Source: Afipia sp.
GTDB taxonomy: Bacteria; Pseudomonadota; Alphaproteobacteria; Rhizobiales; Xanthobacteraceae
Assembly: GCA_016201045.1 (NCBI GenBank)
Contig: JACQDM010000002.1
Coordinates: forward strand, 248,001-312,000
Reading direction: 5' to 3'
DNA: 64,000 nucleotides
The notes under the pieces are model-generated. The model ran no database searches, was not told where the DNA came from, and was given only the letters and a program-made list of their open reading frames with translations. Positions 59,448 through 64,000 of the stretch are shown here, in pieces; position 1 is the first letter of the stretch, and each line of letters begins with the position of its first letter. The translations under genes were made by a program, and so were the position numbers.

Positions 59448-60290
59448 ATGACGCTTCACCCGGACGTTCTTGATCTTGTCAACGACATGAAGGCCCGCGG
59501 CGAACCATTCGCGCTAGCCACCGTGGTGCGCACGGTGTCGTTGACGGCAGCCAAGGCAGGCGCCAAGGCGGTCATTCTCAGTGACGGCACCATGACCGCC
59601 GGTTGGATCGGCGGCGGCTGCGCGCGTGCGAACGTCCTGAAGGCTGCACGGCAATCCTTGTTGGACGGCCAGCCGCGGCTCATCAGTGTGCAGCCGAAGG
59701 ACGTGCTGGAGGAACAGGGGCTTGCGCCGGGCGACGCGCGCGAAGGTGTCCTCTATGCCAACAATATGTGTCCGAGTCACGGTACAATGGATATTTTCGT
59801 AGAGCCTATTCTGCCGCGCCCGCAGCTTTATGTTTGCGGCGCATCGCCGGTTGCAGTTGCGATCGCCGCCATCGCGCAACGTATGGGATTTTTCGTTTCG
59901 GTTTGCGCGCCTGCATCCGACCACACTCTGTTTGGTAAAACCGACCGGCTGATCGACGGTTATGAAATTCCGCTCGACAGCGGCAGCGGCCGGTACATCA
60001 TCGTTGCGACGCAGGGACGCGGCGACAATGCGGCGCTGAAATCGGCCTTGGCCAGTCCGTCGACCTATGTGGCCTTTGTTGGCTCACGAAAAAAGGCCGC
60101 GGTCGTGAAGGATGAACTCACGGCCGCGGGGGTCGCGCTGTCTCAGCTCGAGACCTTGCGCGCGCCGGCTGGTATCGACCTTGGCGCCATAACGCCGGAT
60201 GAAATTGCATTGTCGATTGTCGCTGAGATGGTCGAGATACGTCGTCGCGGTCAGCGCCGACCGGAACAACCAGAAGAAGGAAAATCCTGA
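59448..60290 (+). CDS. coxF: XdhC-family protein CoxF
   Basis: A 280-aa XdhC/CoxI-family protein from ATG 59448, just after the coxE stop. The N-terminal XdhC domain (about 10-80; ALATVVRTVSLTAAKAGAKAVI, GWIGGGCA) and a C-terminal Rossmann domain (about 130-270; LYVCGASPVAVAIAAIAQRMGF) are complete. XdhC proteins bind molybdenum cofactor and help sulphurate it. Overlaps coxG by 1 base. Confidence 0.93.
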   Translation: MTLHPDVLDLVNDMKARGEPFALATVVRTVSLTAAKAGAKAVILSDGTMTAGWIGGGCARANVLKAARQSLLDGQPRLISVQPKDVLEEQGLAPGDAREGVLYANNMCPSHGTMDIFVEPILPRPQLYVCGASPVAVAIAAIAQRMGFFVSVCAPASDHTLFGKTDRLIDGYEIPLDSGSGRYIIVATQGRGDNAALKSALASPSTYVAFVGSRKKAAVVKDELTAAGVALSQLETLRAPAGIDLGAITPDEIALSIVAEMVEIRRRGQRRPEQPEEGKS

Positions 60291-60913
60291 TGGATATGAA
60301 TGGTTCGCAACGCATTATGGCGTCGCGTGAGACAATCTACGCTGCGCTTAACGATGTCGATGTTTTGAAGCAATGCATTCCCGGATGCGAGTCCATTGAG
60401 AAGACATCCGATACCGAAATGAATGCCAAGGTTACTTTGCGGATCGGCCCGGTCAAGGCGTCGTTTACGGGCAAAGTTACATTGTCTGATCTCGACCCGC
60501 CGAACGGTTACATCATTACTGGTGAAGGGGCCGGAGGCATGGCGGGCTTCGCCAAGGGCAGTGCAGCCGTTAAGCTCGAGGCCGACGGCGACGCAACGAT
60601 CCTCCATTATACCGTGAAGGCTGAGATTGGCGGCAAACTCGCACAACTCGGCGGCCGCCTGATCGATGCCACGGCGACGAAACTTGCGGGAGAATTCTTC
60701 GAGAAGTTCGGAAGTATCGTTGGTGAACAAGCCGATGCGGCTGAAACTGACTCGCCAGCTGTAACAAAGAAGAAATGGTTTGGCTTGTTCGCAAGCGCGG
60801 CTAGCGTTGTCGCGTTCGGTGCCGTGATCGGTGTCCATTGGTGTTGCATCAACGGCCATGTCGATGCGCAGAATGATCCGTTTATGATGTCGATCTGCTC
60901 TTCAAGGAGTTGA
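60290..60913 (+). CDS. coxG: SRPBCC membrane-anchor protein CoxG
   Basis: A 207-aa protein with the SRPBCC/CoxG lipid-binding-type fold (about 1-145; GSQRIMASRETIYAALNDVDVLKQCIPGC) and a C-terminal hydrophobic anchor (about 163-185; LFASAASVVAFGAVIGVHW). CoxG attaches CO dehydrogenase to the inner membrane and may pass quinone to it. It overlaps the next gene. Confidence 0.92.
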   Translation: MDMNGSQRIMASRETIYAALNDVDVLKQCIPGCESIEKTSDTEMNAKVTLRIGPVKASFTGKVTLSDLDPPNGYIITGEGAGGMAGFAKGSAAVKLEADGDATILHYTVKAEIGGKLAQLGGRLIDATATKLAGEFFEKFGSIVGEQADAAETDSPAVTKKKWFGLFASAASVVAFGAVIGVHWCCINGHVDAQNDPFMMSICSSRS

Positions 60914-61296
60914 AGGTTGAATTGGAGCAGGGCGAATTGCACAATCGGCCGCTTAAGGACGAAACGGTGCTCAATCGCGACGAAGACATTCTGAAAGCTG
61001 CCGAGGACTGGATGAAATCCGGGCACGGCGTTGCACTGGCAACTGTTGTCGAGACTTGGGGCTCCGCCCCAAGACCGGCTGGCTCGAGCCTCGTTATCAA
61101 CGATGACGGCACGTTTCTCGGATCGGTTTCCGGCGGTTGCGTTGAGGGCGCGGTCGTGACCGAGGCGCTCGACGTGATCACCAGCGGCCAACCGAAAATG
61201 CTGGAGTTCGGCGTCGCCGATGAAACCGCGTGGAATGTCGGATTGTCCTGCGGCGGTACGATCCGTGTGTTCGTCGAGAGGGTAGCGAAGTCTTGA
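60910..61296 (+). CDS. XdhC N-domain protein
   Basis: A 128-aa protein that contains only the N-terminal XdhC domain: [35 protein letters not shown] and [16 protein letters not shown] with the conserved Cys residues. The start is uncertain: TTG 60910 overlaps the coxG stop and lies right behind AAGGAG; later starts are possible. In related cox loci, as I recall, such a half protein is followed by a second gene for the Rossmann half; here that second gene is broken. Confidence 0.85.
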   Translation: MKVELEQGELHNRPLKDETVLNRDEDILKAAEDWMKSGHGVALATVVETWGSAPRPAGSSLVINDDGTFLGSVSGGCVEGAVVTEALDVITSGQPKMLEFGVADETAWNVGLSCGGTIRVFVERVAKS

Positions 61297-61424
61297 AACA
61301 AGATACGCTTTCGGAACTTAATTCCGAGCGCGCAGCCCGCCGCGCCATGGTCGTTGTGACCGACGTTGCCCGCGGCGACCAGCGTTTCATCAAGGCGTCC
61401 GACATAGCTAGTGATCCGCTTCCA
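61293..61424 (+). pseudogene. 5' remnant of an xdhC/coxI-type gene
   Basis: In frame from TTG 61293, which overlaps the previous stop, about 44 residues read [18 protein letters not shown], then [24 protein letters not shown]. This is the usual N-terminus of the Rossmann-half XdhC protein (NAERAARRA...VVVTD...). After this the sequence turns directly into MoaA. The matching 3' end is found behind moaA at about 62595-62679. Confidence 0.72.
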
Positions 61425-61433
61425 TCTTCGGGA

Positions 61434-62423
61434 ATGGTCGATCCTTTTGGGCGGACGATCACATATTTGCGTGTGTCGGTGACCGACCGCTGCGACCTGC
61501 GATGCTTCTACTGCATGTCCGAGGACATGACGTTCCTGCCGAAGTCCGACCTGCTGTCGCTGGAAGAACTCGACCGGCTGTGTTCGGCGTTCATCGCCAA
61601 GGGCGTACGGAAACTGCGCCTCACAGGCGGCGAACCGCTGGTCCGCCGCAACGTCATGTCGCTCGTGCATTCGCTATCGCGCCATTTGAAAACCGGCGCA
61701 CTCGACGAACTCACGCTGACGACGAATGGATCGCAGCTTGAAAAGTTCGCAGGCGAACTCGCCGACAGCGGCGTAAAACGGATCAACGTCTCACTCGACA
61801 CGCTCGATGCCGCAAAATTTCGCGAGATCACGCGCTGGGGCGATCTGGGCAAAGTCCTCGCCGGAATCGAAGCGGCCCGCGAAGCAGGGCTTAAAGTGAA
61901 GATCAACGCCGTGGCGCTAAAGGGCATGAACGAGGATGAGATTCCATCGCTGATGCAATGGGCGCACGGCAAGGATATGGATCTGACGCTGATCGAGGTG
62001 ATGCCGATGGGCGACATCGGCGCCGGCCGGATCGATCAATATGTTCCGCTGTCGATGGTGCGCGCGAGGCTCGCGCAGCAATTGACCCTCACCGACCTCG
62101 ATGAGACGAGCGGCGGCCCCGCCCGCTACGTCCGCGTTACCGAGACCAGCGGCAAGCTCGGCTTTATCACTCCGATGACTCATAACTTCTGCGAGTCATG
62201 CAATCGCGTGCGTATTACCTGCACCGGCACGATCCACACCTGCCTCGGCCATGAGGATGCCTCGGATTTGCGCAAACCTTTGCGCGCCTCAAGCGACGAC
62301 GCCCTGCTCAACGCGACGATCGACCGTGCCATCGGGCTCAAGCCCAAGGGGCACGATTTCATCATCGACCGCCGCCACAACCGCCCGAGCGTCAGCCGGC
62401 ACATGAGCGTGACCGGCGGCTGA
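61434..62423 (+). CDS. moaA: GTP 3',8-cyclase MoaA
   Basis: A 329-aa radical-SAM enzyme of molybdenum cofactor synthesis, from ATG 61434 ([18 protein letters not shown]). The SAM-cluster motif [20 protein letters not shown], the C-terminal cluster [14 protein letters not shown]...C and the HFIIDRR-type end are complete, with RHMSVTGG as the terminus (GG). The frame also stays open upstream through an xdhC remnant to TTG 61293, so a fusion protein with about 47 extra residues could be made. Its place between xdhC pieces is unusual. Confidence 0.93.
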   Translation: MVDPFGRTITYLRVSVTDRCDLRCFYCMSEDMTFLPKSDLLSLEELDRLCSAFIAKGVRKLRLTGGEPLVRRNVMSLVHSLSRHLKTGALDELTLTTNGSQLEKFAGELADSGVKRINVSLDTLDAAKFREITRWGDLGKVLAGIEAAREAGLKVKINAVALKGMNEDEIPSLMQWAHGKDMDLTLIEVMPMGDIGAGRIDQYVPLSMVRARLAQQLTLTDLDETSGGPARYVRVTETSGKLGFITPMTHNFCESCNRVRITCTGTIHTCLGHEDASDLRKPLRASSDDALLNATIDRAIGLKPKGHDFIIDRRHNRPSVSRHMSVTGG

Positions 62424-62594
62424 ACGCCTTAATTATGTGGCGTTTGTTTCCGTAGCGCCACGCCGAAGAAGAGGTTTAGCGCAGAGCAGGTTGTTGTGTA
62501 GCCAGACTTCCCATTGCCGGTTTTCGTGCGCCTTGCACTGCGATGTCCTATGGAGCGCTATAATGAAGTCATTCGCCCGTATTATTATTGCTTT
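62424..62594. other. Junction segment of unknown origin
   Basis: About 170 bases between the moaA stop and the xdhC 3' remnant. It belongs to neither, has no gene I can support, and shows no clear transposon ends. It probably came in with moaA. Confidence 0.45.
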
Positions 62595-62679
62595 TGCGAT
62601 GGTGGCGATCATGGCGGAGATCACGGCGCGGCTGCGGCTGCCTGCCGATGCACCGCTGAAGACGAAGTCAGCGGCATGA
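62595..62679 (+). pseudogene. 3' remnant of the same xdhC/coxI-type gene
   Basis: The frame reads AMVAIMAEITARLRLP followed by ADAPLKTKSAA and TGA. AEIA-x-AIMAEIT is the usual C-terminal helix of XdhC Rossmann-half proteins. The stop overlaps the following ATG as ATGA, which shows the original operon junction is kept. Together with the 5' piece at 61293 it brackets moaA; the middle of the gene (some 200 or more codons) is gone. Confidence 0.65.
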
Positions 62680-64000
62680 AATTCGGCCCCGTTAAGCCCG
62701 ACGAGGCAACTGGCGGCGTCGCCGTGCATGCCATCCGCCAGAACGGCTTGGTTCTCAAGAAGGGCACAGTGATTGGTGCCGACGAAGTCGCTGCGTTGAA
62801 ACGGGCAGGTGTTTCTGAAATCGTCGTCGCGCGTCTTGATAAAGGTGATGTTTCGGAAGATGAAGCAGCGGGGAGCATTGCCACAGCGGTCGCAGGTGAC
62901 GGCGTCACCGCGGAACGTGCGTTTACCGGCCGTGCCAATCTTTTCGCGGCGAAGGCGGGCGTTCTCGTGGTGGATCGCGCCGCTGTGGACCGCATCAATC
63001 GCATCGATGAAGCGATTACATTCGCAACGCTTGCCGCCTTCAAACCGGTCGTTGCTGGTGAGATGATCGCGACCGTTAAGATCATTCCGTTCGGCGTCGA
63101 AATGAGGCTCCGCGATGCGGCGGTAGACGCTGCGATAAGCGGACGGATGCGCGTTACGCCGTTCAAGATCAAGAAGGTTGGCATCGTATCGACAATTCTG
63201 CCCGGTCTCGCGCCAAAGGTAATCGACAAGACGTTGAAGGTAACTGCGGAACGCCTCGCGCCTACGGGAGCGAGCATCATTGCCGAGCGCAGGACCTCGC
63301 ACGACAAGGACGCGCTTGCGCCCGCAATTCAGGAGCTGCTTGCTCTCGGTGCGGAACTGGTTCTGGTGTTTGGCGCCTCCGCAATAGCCGACCGCCGCGA
63401 TGTTATTCCTGCAGCGATCGAACAGATCGGTGGCAGAGTCGAGCATTTCGGCATGCCGGTCGACCCAGGCAACCTCATACTGCTCGGCCAAGCCAAGGGC
63501 ATGCCCGTGCTGGGCGCGCCGGGTTGTGCGCGTTCGCCGAAAGAAAACGGTTTCGACTGGGTTCTGATGCGCATGCTCGCGGGGCTGAAGATTTCTCGCG
63601 ACGAGGTCACCGGCATGGGCGTAGGCGGGCTACTAATGGAGATCGTGACGCGGCCTCAGCCGCGCGTCCCGGTCGTTGCAGATGGCAATCGCAATGTAGC
63701 GGCGGTGATCCTCGCAGCAGGTCGCTCCACGCGGATGGGCGGTCCCAACAAGTTGTTCGCCGAACTGAACGGCAAGAAGCTGGTGCGGATAGTCGCCGAG
63801 CAGGCACTCGCGTCAAAAGCTTCGCCTGTGATCGTCGTGACTGGTCATCAGACAACTGACGTTGCCGCCGCCCTGAAAGGTTTGGATGTTAAGTTCGTCG
63901 ATAACCCTCAATTCACGGACGGCCTCGCGACTTCGGTCAAGGCTGGCATCGCCGCGGTGCCAGAGTCGTCCGACGGCGCGATCATCTGCCTCGGCGACAT
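62676..64000 (+). CDS. Molybdopterin-binding/nucleotidyltransferase fusion (MocA-like), cut by window end
   Basis: Open from ATG 62676 to the end of the window (441 residues seen, no stop). The first part (about 1-340) is a molybdopterin-binding (MoCF-type) domain (GAELVLVFGASAIADRRDVIPAAIE, LGAPGCARSPKENGFDW). From about residue 348 a MobA/MocA nucleotidyltransferase begins with VAAVILAAGRSTRMGG and PNK. Such fusions make the cytidine dinucleotide form of molybdenum cofactor that CO dehydrogenase uses. Start overlaps the xdhC remnant stop by 4 bases. Confidence 0.9.
   Translation, partial: MKFGPVKPDEATGGVAVHAIRQNGLVLKKGTVIGADEVAALKRAGVSEIVVARLDKGDVSEDEAAGSIATAVAGDGVTAERAFTGRANLFAAKAGVLVVDRAAVDRINRIDEAITFATLAAFKPVVAGEMIATVKIIPFGVEMRLRDAAVDAAISGRMRVTPFKIKKVGIVSTILPGLAPKVIDKTLKVTAERLAPTGASIIAERRTSHDKDALAPAIQELLALGAELVLVFGASAIADRRDVIPAAIEQIGGRVEHFGMPVDPGNLILLGQAKGMPVLGAPGCARSPKENGFDWVLMRMLAGLKISRDEVTGMGVGGLLMEIVTRPQPRVPVVADGNRNVAAVILAAGRSTRMGGPNKLFAELNGKKLVRIVAEQALASKASPVIVVTGHQTTDVAAALKGLDVKFVDNPQFTDGLATSVKAGIAAVPESSDGAIICLGD

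Noticed and set aside
62424-62594. Insertion-sequence remnant carrying moaA
   Set aside because: I found no terminal inverted repeats, target duplication or transposase code; the mechanism of the moaA gain stays open.
62433-63491. 352-codon open frame on the minus strand
   Set aside because: It is antisense to the molybdopterin-binding gene. Its last 45 codons lie in the junction after moaA and might be a fragment of something, but nothing is recognisable.

Overview
The window looks like chromosome or megaplasmid DNA of an aerobic alphaproteobacterium of the Bradyrhizobium/Afipia/Oligotropha kind. The CO dehydrogenase, form I Rubisco and MoaA proteins resemble those of that family as I remember them; I ran no search, so the genus is unproven. 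The main theme is growth or survival on trace gases: an H2-oxidising hydrogenase, an aerobic CO dehydrogenase, and between them a complete Calvin-cycle operon.

Layout. 1-6951: the end of an SDR gene, an aldehyde dehydrogenase and a five-gene branched-chain amino-acid-type ABC transporter. 7400-9248 (minus): a DUF3422 protein and the nickel regulator NikR. 9386-11863: a TonB-dependent receptor with a NikR operator in front of it, so probably outer-membrane nickel uptake. 12016-13713: a HoxA/HupR-like sigma-54 activator with a degenerate receiver, and a small zinc-ribbon protein. 13843-15159 (minus): a globin-type chemoreceptor that lacks the expected haem histidine.

15404-31255: a group 2a-type (Huc-like) cytosolic [NiFe] hydrogenase locus behind a clear sigma-54 promoter. 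It holds the small and large subunits, two tandem HiPIP-like small proteins, the maturation protease, a conserved-looking unknown, a TPR protein, two tiny membrane proteins, a NifU-Rieske fusion, an NHL-repeat protein, hypF, hypC, a GmhA-like SIS protein, hypD, hypE, hypA, a hypB with a very long His-rich arm, and a NicO/UreH-like nickel permease. The genes between protease and hypF are the least understood part and probably form the electron-transfer and membrane-attachment module.

31283-38207: membrane proteins of unknown role, a chemoreceptor, an MHYT-LytTR regulator and an outer-membrane channel. 38408-51908: cbbR diverging from cbbF-P-T-G-K-A-L-S-X-E-Z-Y, tightly packed with many ATGA-type overlaps; this makes a full Calvin cycle plus phosphoglycolate removal and Rubisco activation.

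52080-64000: the cox locus: an MHYT-LytTR regulator (coxC-like), coxM-S-L (form I, AYRCSFR active-site loop), coxD-E-F-G, an XdhC N-domain protein, then a second xdhC-type gene interrupted by a moaA gene, and a molybdopterin-binding/nucleotidyltransferase fusion cut by the window end. The interruption leaves a 5' piece of the xdhC gene before moaA and a 3' piece after it.

Together, hydrogenase and CO dehydrogenase would supply electrons, the cbb operon would fix CO2, and nickel (NikR, TonB receptor, HypA/B, permease) and molybdenum/copper cofactor genes (moaA, MocA-like, coxD-G) would support the two metalloenzymes. I saw no tRNA, rRNA, CRISPR array or intact insertion sequence.
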